NCBI GenBank assembly: GCA_029204225.1 | Contig: CM055107.1 | Coordinates: forward strand, 16,237,309-16,301,308 | Origin: Diphasiastrum complanatum | Lineage: Eukaryota > Streptophyta > Lycopodiopsida > Lycopodiales > Lycopodiaceae | Length of the DNA stretch: 64,000 nucleotides | Direction: 5' to 3' | The notes under the pieces: model-generated | Databases searched by the model: none | The model's input: only the letters and a program-made list of their open reading frames with translations | Told to the model about the DNA's origin: nothing | Shown: positions 46,584 to 57,310 of the stretch, in pieces | Layout of the letters: each line of letters begins with the position of its first letter | Numbering within the stretch: the first letter of the stretch is position 1 | Position numbers and translations under genes: made by a program

Positions 46584-47424
46584 GATGCAGAATATAGATG
46601 AGCAGGGCAAGACTGTACTTGACAAAAAGGGCAGTTTGCTTGCAAAATGGATAGTGTAGGACAAAAACTAGTCTTTCTGATTGTTATAGAATTCGCGGAC
46701 AGGCTGAGAAATTGTGGAGAGGCAGATAAATCTAACTGTAATACTCGCGAATTCTGAAAAAGGTTTTTGAATGTCCGAATAGTAATTTTTTTAGATTTTT
46801 TGAAAAAAATTTGGCGTTTCAGAATTCGCAGATAGTACAGAGAAATCGTGCTATGTGAGGACGAATACTTAGGTTGGATGGCAAATTCTAACAGAGAGGT
46901 TTGACAGCAGATATGGAATATAGAGAAAAATGTGATGTTCTTACAATAAACGGGCAAAATTTGTGAGATAGAATTTGCGGAGCTGCTGAAGGACTGATCT
47001 TAATGAGATCTAGCCTCAGTGAAGTCGGCGAATTTTAGGACAAAGATTTTGATGAGAAATAAGGGATTTTAATAGTATATCATGTTGTTTTCTCAAAATC
47101 TGACTTGTGGTCAAAATTCGTGGAGGTGATAAAATGAAAGATCAGGGTCTGTTAGGGCTGCAGACAGACTGGCAAATTCTGATATACCTTTTTTGTTGTG
47201 AAAAAAGGTCACTTGGGTCACTTCTTTTGAAGAAAATGCCCAAGTTGACTCTTTTGTTGCTTCCCCCCGGTTTGAGAAGTTGCTCCGCAGCTCGTGTAGG
47301 ACCTGGAGAGACGACGTGTGCTGTTTGTTGGTAGATAGAGATAAGCACACAAGCAAACATACAACACGGAAGCAAAAAAATAAAAGAAAAAGGAGAAGAA
47401 GCTAGGTAGAAAAATACTTAAAAA
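46584..47424 (-). other. Gypsy-2 leader with repeated AATTCGC motif
   Basis: The untranslated leader lies between primer site and gag. GAATTCGCGGA, CGCGAATTCTG, GAATTCGCAGA, GAATTTGCGGAG, GGCGAATTTT and AAATTCGTGGAGG occur about every 70-130 bp. No gene. Confidence 0.5.
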
Positions 47425-47439
47425 GTGGCAACGATGCCA
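47425..47439 (-). other. Gypsy-2 primer-binding site
   Basis: The minus strand reads TGGCATCGTTGCCAC one base inside the LTR end CTTCCAACA. It resembles the Asp-tRNA site TGGCGCCGTTGCC. Confidence 0.65.
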
Positions 47440-47440
47440 A

Positions 47441-48261
47441 TGTTGGAAGTATTTCTAGTGTGTGCGGTGGCTAAATCTACTTACAGGTGTCGTATAGGGA
47501 TGTAGAGATTCGTCCACTTTTTAAATTTCTACCAAGGTCTAAACAGAAAAGCGAAACTAAGATGTAATGACGGAAGCACTAAGGCTTACCCAACTAGTGC
47601 TCAAAATGGAAATGAAACTATCTAAGGTGACAAAATACAAACCCTTGCTAAGGCCTACCCAGCTAGCAAGGTGTTTAATCTAAATTCTACTTAACACCCA
47701 AAGGGTAATAAGATAATGTTGTGGCTAATATTAAGCAAAATAAGCAATAAAGAACATGCCACAATAAACCGATGAAAAAGAGGCAAGAGGAGGCCCGAGC
47801 ACCTTCCCTCAAGCTATGCACCTTTCCAAAGGGAACACAAATGACATAGAATGATAATTCTCCCAATAGAGAGCAAGATAGCTTAATCTCAAAAGTGTTG
47901 GTTACAATGCAAATACCTCTCCTTCTATGGCAAGGAGGGTCTTCCATAAGTGTCTACTAACTTATGGGACTAATCTGTTTCTAGCTTTTCAAGAACTTCT
48001 GACTTAGGATTTAGAACTTCAAATTTCTTAACTTAGAAAAACTTAAAATAAAATATTTCTAGTCTTAATTTTCCTAAGTCTAAGTTCTAAATCTAAGTTT
48101 AAGGTATTTTATTATTATTTAAGCTTTTACTCATGGACTTACAAAACACATGCCATGGCTTGAAGTTTATTGATAGATACTCATACGTGGGCTTACAAAA
48201 CACATGCCACGGAGTTTTATTTTTTATTTTTATTTTCTCTGTGTTAGCACAGTTGCTAACA
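47441..48261 (-). repeat. Gypsy-2 5' LTR (outer limit tentative)
   Basis: The inner end is fixed by the primer site (TGTTGGAAGT on +). The outer end is placed at GCTAACA (48261) because TGTTag...CCAACA would give inverted ends. No second LTR of this element was found, so the limit is unproved. No gene in it. Confidence 0.4.
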
Positions 48262-48969
48262 ATTGTGGTTGGGGCATTCTCACAGTTGGCATGACATCAA
48301 GAAACTGGACAACTTGCAAAATGAGCTAGATTGGACTAGTTGATTGTGAATTAGCAAAAACAACTACTAATGCGCAATCTTTGGCTGAAGTTAAATACAA
48401 TTTGTGAATTTATTTGATTCAGAAGATTTCTTTTAGAATTGTTGTTATTTCAGTGTGAAGCCACCACCATGTTTTGTGGTACTCAAAGCTGCATGTAGAT
48501 TGCAAAAAATCTTGTATTTCAGGCATGTACTAAGCATATTGAGACTCATTATTAGTGTGTGTAAGAAGGTTTACTTTAAGTACAATCAATTTACTATTTT
48601 ACGCATAACCAGTTGGTGAATATTTTATTAAGCTTTTAGCAAAGGGAAATATTTTGTATTTTAAATCATTGATGATTATTGTAGAAAACAAACTTATCAA
48701 CAAGCGAGGAGCTTGACAATTGTCCACAGGTGTAAATATTAATGTATGTCAAACTTTGTCAAGTCAAATGGTTGGTGACTCCCCAAGAAATTTCTTCAAC
48801 CCAATCATTCACAGTTTGTATACCAACAATTTTGCGTAATGATAATGTACATTGTGAAGACTAATGAAAAATAAAAAGAAAAAGAAAAAAGACCGAGGAG
48901 AAAAGCAAAAAAGAGAAATCAGTGGTAGGATTCACCAGTAACATCTAGCTACAAAATTTGATTTTTTAT
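48262..48969. other. AT-rich DNA between Gypsy-2 and the SINE
   Basis: No gene, repeat or terminal structure was recognised. Confidence 0.5.
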
Positions 48970-48982
48970 AATGTGCAAAACA

Positions 48983-49169
48983 GTCCATCATGACGTGGTG
49001 TATGGGTAGAGTTGTTGATGATTGGCAAGGCGAAGACTCGAATCCTAATCGCTGCATAGTGATATCTTAGGAGCTTGCTCCTCACTTGGCATTGCCCACA
49101 TGGCGTTGCTAGTCTATATTCGTTGTGTATAACCACCACTACTTGTGTAACTCTGTTACAAAACAAAAA
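48983..49169 (+). mobile_element. tRNA-derived SINE with 13-bp target duplication
   Basis: A-box-like TGGTGTATGGG (48996-49006) and B-box-like GACTCGAATCC (49035-49045) lie 39 bp apart, as in tRNA-derived SINE heads. The body ends in an A-rich tail (ACAAAACAAAAAA). The flanks are exact duplications AATGTGCAAAACA at 48970-48982 and 49170-49182. It is transcribed by RNA polymerase III in known families and moved by LINE enzymes. It sits 96 bp before the family G ATG. Confidence 0.85.
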
Positions 49170-49264
49170 AATGTGCAAAACAAACAAGTGAATGTAAATG
49201 AGAAACTCGGACAAACTTGGATTTTCGTGCACTCTCACGCGGTTATAATTCCTTTCTGATCATC

Positions 49265-50314
49265 ATGTCGTCTACTGATACTTCCCAGTCTCCGCGCTAT
49301 ACTATCCATCGTGATGTCCCGTCTGCAACGGACATCATGATTCTTCCTAGCACAAGCATGGTCACTCAGTGGATGACCCTTGCAGAGCCTCTACTTACTG
49401 CAATGGGTATTCATGAGAGAGCCTTTTCGGGACGCATCAATATGGATTTCATCACTCTTGCCTTCAGTACGTGGAAGGAAGAGAAATCCAAGTTTTACAT
49501 CACCTTCCAAGGAGCCACACACAAGGTGCACGTCACTGAGGCCGCACTTGCAGCTATAGGAATCTCATCCGGTACGCAAGCCTCACCCAATCACAAGCAC
49601 GCCAAACAGGCCATCCAGCCATACATCGACCTCACCAACAATTTGTGCTGGACTAATGATGGCTACCTTCTGGAAGCCATCACTGAGCCTTCCATCCACG
49701 CCGCTGCCCAGTTGTTGAATCATTTCCTGATGGTTGGCAACCTCAAGAAAGACCGCATCACATCTCAAATCCTTCACAGGATAGTGGAGTCCCACATAAA
49801 GTTGGCCCAAGCCCCTCTTGAACCATATAACTGGTTCAAGACTGTTTTTGGTGAGCTCAAGCAGGCTATTAAGGCCAATACAAAGCAACAGTTTGCCGCT
49901 GGCTCTCTATTGTCCCTCTTAGCCGCTTCTCACCTAGAAAATAGAATCCATGGCTTCCACTTGGATTCTGTGCTTTCGGTTTACGAAGAAGCACCGGCCG
50001 AGTCATCTCACCAGGCCTCAAGTTCTCATGGTTGTGGTCGTCCATGCAACGAGATCGTAATTCCTGACTCGCCTTCCACGTCACGACGACGTACTAGGCA
50101 TACCTCATCAGCTGCGCTTCCACCCCTTGCTGTTGTTCGCACTGAACTTCCCATTTTCCTAGCCTCTAATGCTTCCCTCGCCTCTGCTCCCATACAAGGA
50201 CAATCTGTGACCATTGGGCCTACCATTCCCATCACAGCTGCCCAGGCCGCCTCACCCTCGCACACCAAAAGCAACCTCACCCAACACATAGTTCTTCATG
50301 GATATGTTGGATGA
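49265..50314 (+). CDS. Family G ORF, part 1 (unknown retroelement protein)
   Basis: The ATG at 49265 (ATCATGTCGTC) opens about 349 codons. The N-terminal part is globular: TMAEPLL-type helices, FITLAFSTWKEEKSKFYITF, THKVHVTEAALAAIGI, NDGYLLEAITEPSIHAAAQL and YNWFKTVFGELKQAIKANTK. A Ser/Pro/Ala-rich region follows (about residues 240-345). I do not recognise the family; it loosely recalls plant putative-transposon proteins. There is no transmembrane segment or signal peptide. It lies in sense just before the 3' LTR, where some plant gypsy elements carry an extra ORF. A frameshift near 50295 separates it from part 2. Confidence 0.65.
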   Translation: MSSTDTSQSPRYTIHRDVPSATDIMILPSTSMVTQWMTLAEPLLTAMGIHERAFSGRINMDFITLAFSTWKEEKSKFYITFQGATHKVHVTEAALAAIGISSGTQASPNHKHAKQAIQPYIDLTNNLCWTNDGYLLEAITEPSIHAAAQLLNHFLMVGNLKKDRITSQILHRIVESHIKLAQAPLEPYNWFKTVFGELKQAIKANTKQQFAAGSLLSLLAASHLENRIHGFHLDSVLSVYEEAPAESSHQASSSHGCGRPCNEIVIPDSPSTSRRRTRHTSSAALPPLAVVRTELPIFLASNASLASAPIQGQSVTIGPTIPITAAQAASPSHTKSNLTQHIVLHGYVG

Positions 50315-51356
50315 TTCCAACCCCCTTGAAGCCACCGAAATCTTTGAGATGTCCCAGAGCCCAGCACCCTTTGAACCCCAATCCCCTAGAAGAGGATTCG
50401 GGCATATCCATGAAGCTATTGTTGTTGTCGAAGATGCCAGTCAGCACCCACCCACACAGGGTAGCCCAGCCATACTTCGGGTCGACACAGCTGTAAAGTC
50501 ACCGAAGCAGTTCGACGCCACGGTGCTTGAAGGGTTTGAAGACGAGGATATTTTTGAAGAAGAAGAGACACCTATTCCACGCCTACCAAGGACAGTACCA
50601 TCAGGGTCTCCTGCCGCTGTCACCTCCACGACTGTCGATTCTGGTGATGCTCTCAAGTTAGTTTCAAGCCTTGGGCAAGTGATCCAGTCTATGCTAGATA
50701 AGAAGAAGAAAATGGAACAGAGGATCTCTGATTTAGGATCCGAAAACACTCTGATCAGCCAGAAAATTGTCCAGCTAGATCGAGAGGTGAAGATAACCAA
50801 GCAACATGCAGAAAAGGCTGAAAGCAAAAAGTCATTGGCCCAGCAACAAGCTGATCGCTTGGAAACCTACATCAGCTCCCTGCAAAATGCCTTGACAACC
50901 GCACAAGGTCAGGTAGATAAGTTAGTGCAAGATGCCAAGCAACAGGTGCAGCTGTTGAAGGGGCAATTACAAATGGCCGAACAAGATCACACACGGCTTC
51001 AAGGTGAATTGGATGCAACCACCCTTGAGCATGATGCATATCTGCAAACACAAATACCCGATCATCCGGTCACACCGATGAAGATTGTATATTTGTTCAA
51101 GAAAGTGGAAACATACAAAGTGGCCCTTCAGGGATTCCAAGGCCGCTTTGATAGGCTCAAAGGAGCAACTTCAACCGAGTTGGCAAAAGCAAAAGAGACC
51201 ATCAACACCTATGAAAAAGCTGCCGCTCAAGTGTTGGAAGCCGAACCACAAATCCCCATCCCGGTCATGCCGCAATTCTCCCTTCGCGCCAAGAAGCTGT
51301 ACAGATGGATACAGGGGTTGATTCGAGCATGGACCAAGGGGGATCTCCAGATTTAG
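50298..51356 (+). CDS. Family G ORF, part 2, long coiled coil
   Basis: This frame is shifted by one relative to part 1 and overlaps it by 17 bp, so the two were probably one protein. An acidic stretch (EGFEDEDIFEEEETPIP) leads to about 180 residues of heptad-rich coiled coil (SLGQVIQSMLDKKKKMEQRI through LQGELDATTLEHDAYLQ). The end is RAKKLYRWIQGLIRAW. There is no catalytic motif. It could assemble into oligomers or particles, but that is inference. Confidence 0.65.
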   Translation: MDMLDDSNPLEATEIFEMSQSPAPFEPQSPRRGFGHIHEAIVVVEDASQHPPTQGSPAILRVDTAVKSPKQFDATVLEGFEDEDIFEEEETPIPRLPRTVPSGSPAAVTSTTVDSGDALKLVSSLGQVIQSMLDKKKKMEQRISDLGSENTLISQKIVQLDREVKITKQHAEKAESKKSLAQQQADRLETYISSLQNALTTAQGQVDKLVQDAKQQVQLLKGQLQMAEQDHTRLQGELDATTLEHDAYLQTQIPDHPVTPMKIVYLFKKVETYKVALQGFQGRFDRLKGATSTELAKAKETINTYEKAAAQVLEAEPQIPIPVMPQFSLRAKKLYRWIQGLIRAWTKGDLQI

Positions 51357-52172
51357 CAGATCAACCGCCAACTATACTGGCAGTACAAGCAGGTCCATCC
51401 TCATCAAGGACAAGTCATTTATTCAGAAGGCCCATCAACGTCGAGGACCAGATCCAGACCTTCTTAAAGCAGCATCCACATGAGTCTCTCGTGTGGTGGA
51501 TGGGTTCTCAAATTTAAGACCTCCGAGATCAAGGCCGACAAAGAATTGGACAAAATACCTGCACTGGGAGAGCAGCTGGCATGGAGAATCACGGTTTTTG
51601 AGAAAACTCCGGAATCAATTAGGAGTTACGTCGCCAGCCCTCGCCAGTTGCGGGTAGATCCTTATTAAAAATGGAAAGATTTGGGATTGTCTATGGATAA
51701 AATCACCATCCATACGCCCAATTGGCCAATCATCCACCAGCCTTACAGCTAGAATATTTTAGTGGACTTCCACCGGGCCTTACAAGCATATCAGAGAGAG
51801 TATGTCCACTCTCCGGATCCAACGGTGCAACAATCGGCAATGTTTGCAAAAGATCTAACTTTGTTGGCGTCAGTGGCAACCAAATGGGACGATTGCCTTT
51901 CTACCCTAGCATTTGATCCAAATAAGCCGATGGCCTCAGAGCAAATCAAAGATCAACTGCCGATTGCTCGATTGTATTTCCGTGTGGCTATGATGGGAGG
52001 CTCTTGGGAATCCCACTTCACCTCATGGACAACTTCCAAGTGGATTGCCAGAGCCCATCGTTGTTTCCTGCCGCATAATTTGGATTTCAATACTACACGC
52101 CTTGACTTTATGGAGAAGTTGCAGTATCGTTTAATTAAGATTCGGCGCGAAGCCAATAAAAGTCCCCAATAA
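51305..52172 (+). pseudogene. Family G ORF, part 3, C-terminal domain
   Basis: Three overlapping frames continue the protein: RRPINVEDQIQTFLKQHPHE (51305-51517), DKIPALGEQLAWRITVFEKT (51480-51668), and, from 51762, MDFHRALQAYQREYVHSPD and IARLYFRVAMMGGSWESHFT, ending KSPQ at 52172. Stops and frameshifts near 51500, 51665 and 51755 divide them. The region from 51762 recurs as a fragment at 27735-27853. It ends 50 bp before the 3' LTR. Confidence 0.6.
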
Positions 52173-52204
52173 CTGCATATTGCAGGTGTCGTGGGACCGC
52201 CACC

Positions 52205-52222
52205 AGTTTTGGTGGGGGTTAC
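52205..52222 (+). other. Polypurine-type tract of the 20.4-kb element
   Basis: TTTTGGTGGGGGTTAC abuts the right LTR start at 52223. It is G-rich but has T interruptions, so it is a degenerate tract. With the primer site it fixes the orientation. Confidence 0.6.
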
Positions 52223-52984
52223 TGTTGGAGGGTTTGCAGATCCCAAGGCAACGCTAACCCTAGTTAATAAATGAGAGGAATTTGGCACCCTGCGTGTGTA
52301 AGTCCAACCCGATGACCACATAGTTATTTGATTGATTAGTTAAAAGTTAATAAAAGGACTTTAGGCCTTTTTGCGGGACTTTTAATGTCGCAGGGCCTAA
52401 ATGTCAAGTTAGTGAATAAAAGTTGGGTTTCCCTCCAATTTTGATGGTTCCCACACTTTTTTTAATTTGAATAAAAAGAGGGGCAAGACTGGACCAATAG
52501 GATTCAGAGGCCAGGGTCCTCCTCTCTACTATAAAAATGGACCAACTCGAGTTGCTCTTCATGTTCATTTCCTCATTTCAATAAAGCATATTGGTTCTCT
52601 TTAGAAATGGATTGATGAATGTCCTTGCTCTTCCTTTCTTTTCCTCCATTTCTCATGCTTTCTTTGGTATTTGCTAATTGTTGGATTTGATCATTATTGA
52701 GATTGTTATTTCTTATGTTTTTTGTGTGAGAGAAAGGGAGAGAGAGAAGAGTAAGTTTCTATCATTGTTGTGGATTTAGGGTTAATGGAAGTAGGGTTAA
52801 TGGATGTAGTGTTAATGCTTGGTGTTAATGGATGTTAGTGTTAGATCCTCCATTCATGTTGAAATTTGAACTATACTATCACTCTCATGGGAACGAACCT
52901 CCACGTGACAACTAACTCCGTCTCTTTGATGCTACATTGACTAGATCTTGGATTTAGGTTAGGCATGGAAAGAAACCCACTACA
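52223..52984 (+). repeat. 3' LTR of the 20.4-kb element
   Basis: 762 bp, starts TGTTGGAGGGTTTGCAG and ends AACCCACTACA. About 41 substitutions and no gaps against the 5' LTR by eye; about three quarters are transitions. TATA box at 52530-52537. Confidence 0.95.
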
Positions 52985-52989
52985 ACCAG
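52985..52989. other. Target duplication ACCAG, right
   Basis: Copy of 32570-32574. Copia-2 coding sequence resumes directly at 52990 in the frame it left. Confidence 0.95.
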
Positions 52990-53430
52990 ATTGACGTGAA
53001 AACAGCCTTTCTCCACGAAGATCTAGAGGAGAAAATCTTCATGAAGCAACTTGAAGGCTATGAAGACCCCGACAACAAACAATATGTCTGTCAATTGCAG
53101 AGATGCATCTACGGTCTAAAACAGGCATCATGGGCCTGGTACAAAAAGCTTGATGGTCTTCTGAAGTCTCTAGACTTCAACCCTACTCAACCAAACTGTA
53201 ATGTCTACATCAAAAGAGTAAGAAAGGATTTTGTGACACTGACCATTTTTGTGGATGATTCGTTGATGATAGGAAATTCTTTGATGCTGATCAAAGACAC
53301 GCAGAGTCAGATTTCTGAAAGCTACGAAATCACAGATCTTGGAGAAGCAACAAAATGCCTAAGGCTGGAGATCAAAAGAGATCGGACAAATGGTGAAATA
53401 CACTTGAGTCAGTCAGAATACGTCTAAAAG
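52990..53430 (+). pseudogene. Copia-2 reverse transcriptase, second half
   Basis: Frame 1 resumes with IDVKTAFLHEDLEEKIFMKQ (first catalytic Asp), QRCIYGLKQASWAWYKKL, TLTIFVDDSLMIGN (catalytic pair; FVDD where YVDD is usual) and ESYEITDLGEATKCLRLEI. It ends at TAA near 53427. It completes the domain begun at 32080. Confidence 0.95.
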
Positions 53431-54200
53431 TGTTGAAGTAGTACCACATGATGGACTGCAAAGAGAAAGACACACCAATGATAGTTGGAGCCAAGCTCAT
53501 GAAACAGGACTGCCCAAAAACATAAGAGAAAGAACAGAAGATGGCAGGTATACCCTACCAGAACTTAATCGGGAGTCTGATGTACTTGACAATTTGTACC
53601 AGACCGGATTTGGTCTTCTCTATTTACGCATTGAGCCAATTCTGTTCCAATCCTGGTCTAGCACATTGGCAAATGGCCAAACAAATCCTACAGTATCAGA
53701 AGGGTACCTAGAATATTGGATTAACCTACAGAGCTAGAAACGAGGAGAAAGGATTTGAGCTACATCACTACAATGATGCAACTTGGGCGAGCTACAAGGA
53801 TGACAACAAGTCCATTACTAGATGATGTACAATAGTGTGCGGAGCTACAATCAGCTGGATATGCAAAAAGCAAACCCTGGTAGCTCAATCCTCTTGCGAA
53901 GCTAAGTATGTCATAGCCTCGAAAGTGGTGAATGAGGTAGTGTGGTTGCGGATGATGTTGGAGGCAATCGGGATACCACAAGAGGGGCCAAGCATGATGA
54001 TAATGGACCCCCAGAGTGCCATCTATCTGTCCCAGGATCCTGTCTTCCATTCAAAGATGAAGCACATTCCTCCGAAGTACCATCACATTCGAGATTTGAT
54101 CTCGAAAGGAGAGCTCCAGGTTCAGTTCATAAAATCAGAAAGTATGATTGCAAATCTCCTCACGAACCCGCTTGACAAGCCACTCAACAGTTCCATAAAT
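53431..54200 (+). pseudogene. Copia-2 RNase H
   Basis: After several stops the strand encodes YQNLIGSLMYLTICTRPDL, ALSQFCSNPGLAHWQMAKQI, and from 53835 TLVAQSSCEAKYVIASKVVN and QSAIYLSQDPVFHSKMKHI, then MIANLLTNPLDKPL. This is a full-length but broken copia RNase H. The frame then runs into reversed family G sequence. No 3' LTR of Copia-2 was found. Confidence 0.88.
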
Positions 54201-55000
54201 TTTTGTGTGGAAGAGAATATAGTTGTAGAATGTGGAGATGAGGTGGTTTGTGCTTCTTCAACTTGGATAGTGGATCCGATAGTTACCGAAGGCACTTGAG
54301 AGGAATTGGAGGTGAGGGTAGTAGCAGAGGATGGGGGGATGGGTAGTTCAGAGCGAGAAACAACAGGGAGTATGGGCGCAGCTGACGATGGTTGCTGAGT
54401 GTGACAACTAGATGCGGAAGGCAAGTGAGCTGAAACAATCTCATGACATACTCGATGACGACTATGGCATGAGGAAGCTTGGTGGAATGATTCCACTGGT
54501 GTTGTCACATAAGTGTGTAGCATGGACTCAGCTTGAAACTTGTGAATCTTATTTTCTAAGTATGCGGCAGCCAAGGATGACAAAAGAGAGCCAACAATGA
54601 ACTATTGTTTGGTATTAGTCTTGATGGCTCTCTTAAGCTCTATGAAAATCATCTTGTACCAATCGTAATGCTGCATGGTCCCCTTATCTAACTCATAGTT
54701 AGATTCTACCAAGCGGTGTAGGATCTGTGAGGAGATTCGCTCTTCCTGATATTCCCAACCATCAAGAAGTTGTTCAGAAGGCGGGCTGTGGCAAGTAGGG
54801 TAGGACCACAGATGGCTTCGAGCAAATAGCCGTCATTGATGTGGTACTGATTGAACTAGGTATCAACAAAAGGCTTGATGACTGCCTTGGCCTATTTATG
54901 GGATGGAGTTAATCGAGGACTAGACATAATGTCTATGGCAGCAAGGGCGGCCTCAGTGACCCACACCTTGTGCATTGTTGTGATACTAATATCGTATTGC
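54122..55000 (-). pseudogene. Family G second copy, decayed
   Basis: The minus strand encodes HKVWVTEAALAAID, NDGYLLEAICGPTLLATARL, LNNFLMVGNIRK and SSLAAAYLENKIHKFQAESM followed by a Ser/Thr/Pro-rich tail. These match part 1 at 49265-50314 (THKVHVTEAALAAIGI, NDGYLLEAITEPSIHAAAQL, LSLLAASHLENRIHGFHLDS). Frameshifts and stops are frequent. It joins the end of Copia-2 at about 54200. Confidence 0.75.
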
Positions 55001-55129
55001 TAGATTTGTGTAGTATTTATGTTGTTCCCCAAAGAGATAGCACTTAAACTTTGTTTAATTGGTACAGTCCTGACTTATTCGAATGGAATGGAGTTGTGTG
55101 TTAATCTGTTGTCAACAGACATTTAATAA

Positions 55130-55990
<861 letters not shown>

Positions 55991-57084
55991 TGACCTTATT
56001 TAGGAAAAAAATTGCCTTACTATGATAGAAGACCCCACTTAATAGAAAAAAAAAATTGGTTCTCTCATGCTCATTTATTTCTCTGATTCATCGAAGGTGC
56101 AGGATGGTTGGCGCACGGCTACAGAATCAAAAAAAAAAAAAAAAACAACAACCCAATAGAGGCAATCTGTGGAATAAGTGTGAAGCATATCAAGTTCTAA
56201 GATGATTGGTGTGATGCGATTGCACAGGATAGGTGTAATTCAGGAGAGGGACGGCTCACATAGGAATCAATTTACACGCCATGATGTTCGCCTTTCTACT
56301 GATGATCATCTGCTTACTCAAATCAAGACTGGATTAGGTGAAGCAAACAGATCTGATGGTGAATGTTATGCCTGCTATTCTGAGATTGGATCTTGCTGGG
56401 CGTGATCTCACAGACTATCTGATGAAGATCCTAACAGAACATAGGTACTTGTTTTCTACTTTTTTTAAATATATTTAACAAAACTTCAAGAAGAAAAAAT
56501 TGAAAAAAAAATTAACAAAGAAGAAAAACTTCAAAAATGACAAGTTGATGTGCTTCTCTCTCACTTGTAAAAAAGATTTTCAAAATTCTGGCAATTCTGA
56601 CCCAACTCCACTAATTTGATCATAACTTTCTCAATATTGATCCAAATCAGATAATCTCAATATCTTTGAAAAGACAACAAGATCTATCAGCTTATAGTAT
56701 CAATTCAATGATTGGAGGTGATTTGATAGTTCGAATTAATCACAGAACAGGGTTGAAAACTTTGAAGAAAGAAAAACTAACAAAACTAGAGCTAGGAATC
56801 AAGAATTGTCATAACTTTTTGGATACTAATCCAAATGACCTGCCATATGGATCAGATCAAAGCTAAATGCTCTAAATTTCTATGAAAAGAAACTTGAAAT
56901 AAAAATTCAGATCAAATCTGAAAATTTCAAATCAAGTGAAAGCAAAATCCTAGTCACCTATTTTGACAACTCTTGGGAAAAGTGCAATAACTTTTGCATG
57001 TCTTATCCAATTGGCTTAAAAATTGGTGCAAATAAAAGCTGAAAAAAGCTCTACAATTGTATGGATGAATCTATTTTTGAACCT
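55991..57084. other. Non-coding DNA with a loose internal repetition
   Basis: No gene. Three stretches near 56625, 56810 and 56985 repeat a pattern (ATAACTTT..., ATCCAAAT or ATCCAATTGG, then GATCAGATCAA or AAAGCTGAAAAAAG) at about 180-bp spacing, strongly diverged. Confidence 0.35.
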
Positions 57085-57089
57085 TTTGT

Positions 57090-57300
57090 CTTGTTAATGG
57101 ATAACACTTCAACAGTCTATCTTACAAAAGATCCTGTATTTCACTCGAAAACGAAGCATATAGCTATCAAGTATCATGTAATTTAGGACTTAGTCGAGAA
57201 GAAGATATTGAAGACAATCTTCATACCCACAGAGGAAATGACAGCTGATATCTTTACAAAGCCACTCAGTAAATCTTTGTTTGAGAACTGCCCACTTTGA
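57090..57300 (+). pseudogene. Copia-3 RNase H end
   Basis: The + strand encodes LMDNTSTVYLTKDPVFHSKT, KHIAIKYHVI, a TAG, then TEEMTADIFTKPLSKSLFEN. This is the C-terminus of copia RNase H. It differs from Copia-2, whose own copy of this part is at 54000-54200, so it is a separate element. The tract GAGAGGGAGCAG follows at 57299-57310. Confidence 0.8.
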
Positions 57301-57310
57301 GAGGGAGCAG

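Larger units (their letters stand above)
32575..52984 (+). mobile_element. 20.4-kb non-autonomous LTR retrotransposon (host of nested elements)
   Basis: It is bounded by 762-bp direct LTRs (32575-33336 and 52223-52984) and a 5-bp target duplication. An Asp-tRNA-like primer site follows the left LTR and a G-rich tract precedes the right LTR, so the element is on the + strand. No sense gag or pol was found inside. The only sense coding signal is the family G ORF cluster at 49265-52172. The length is inflated by secondary insertions: Copia-1 pieces, gypsy pieces including Gypsy-2, and a SINE. I count about 41 mismatches between the LTRs by eye, roughly 5 percent. The primer site suggests a Ty3/gypsy origin. 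Confidence 0.93.

Noticed and set aside
48985-49050. A functional tRNA gene
   Set aside because: A and B boxes are present but the cloverleaf stems are not; the target duplication and A-rich tail make it a SINE.
50298-51356. Host myosin- or kinesin-like coiled-coil gene
   Set aside because: No motor or other domain; the frame lies inside an LTR element and related pieces of the same family occur in two other transposon contexts.
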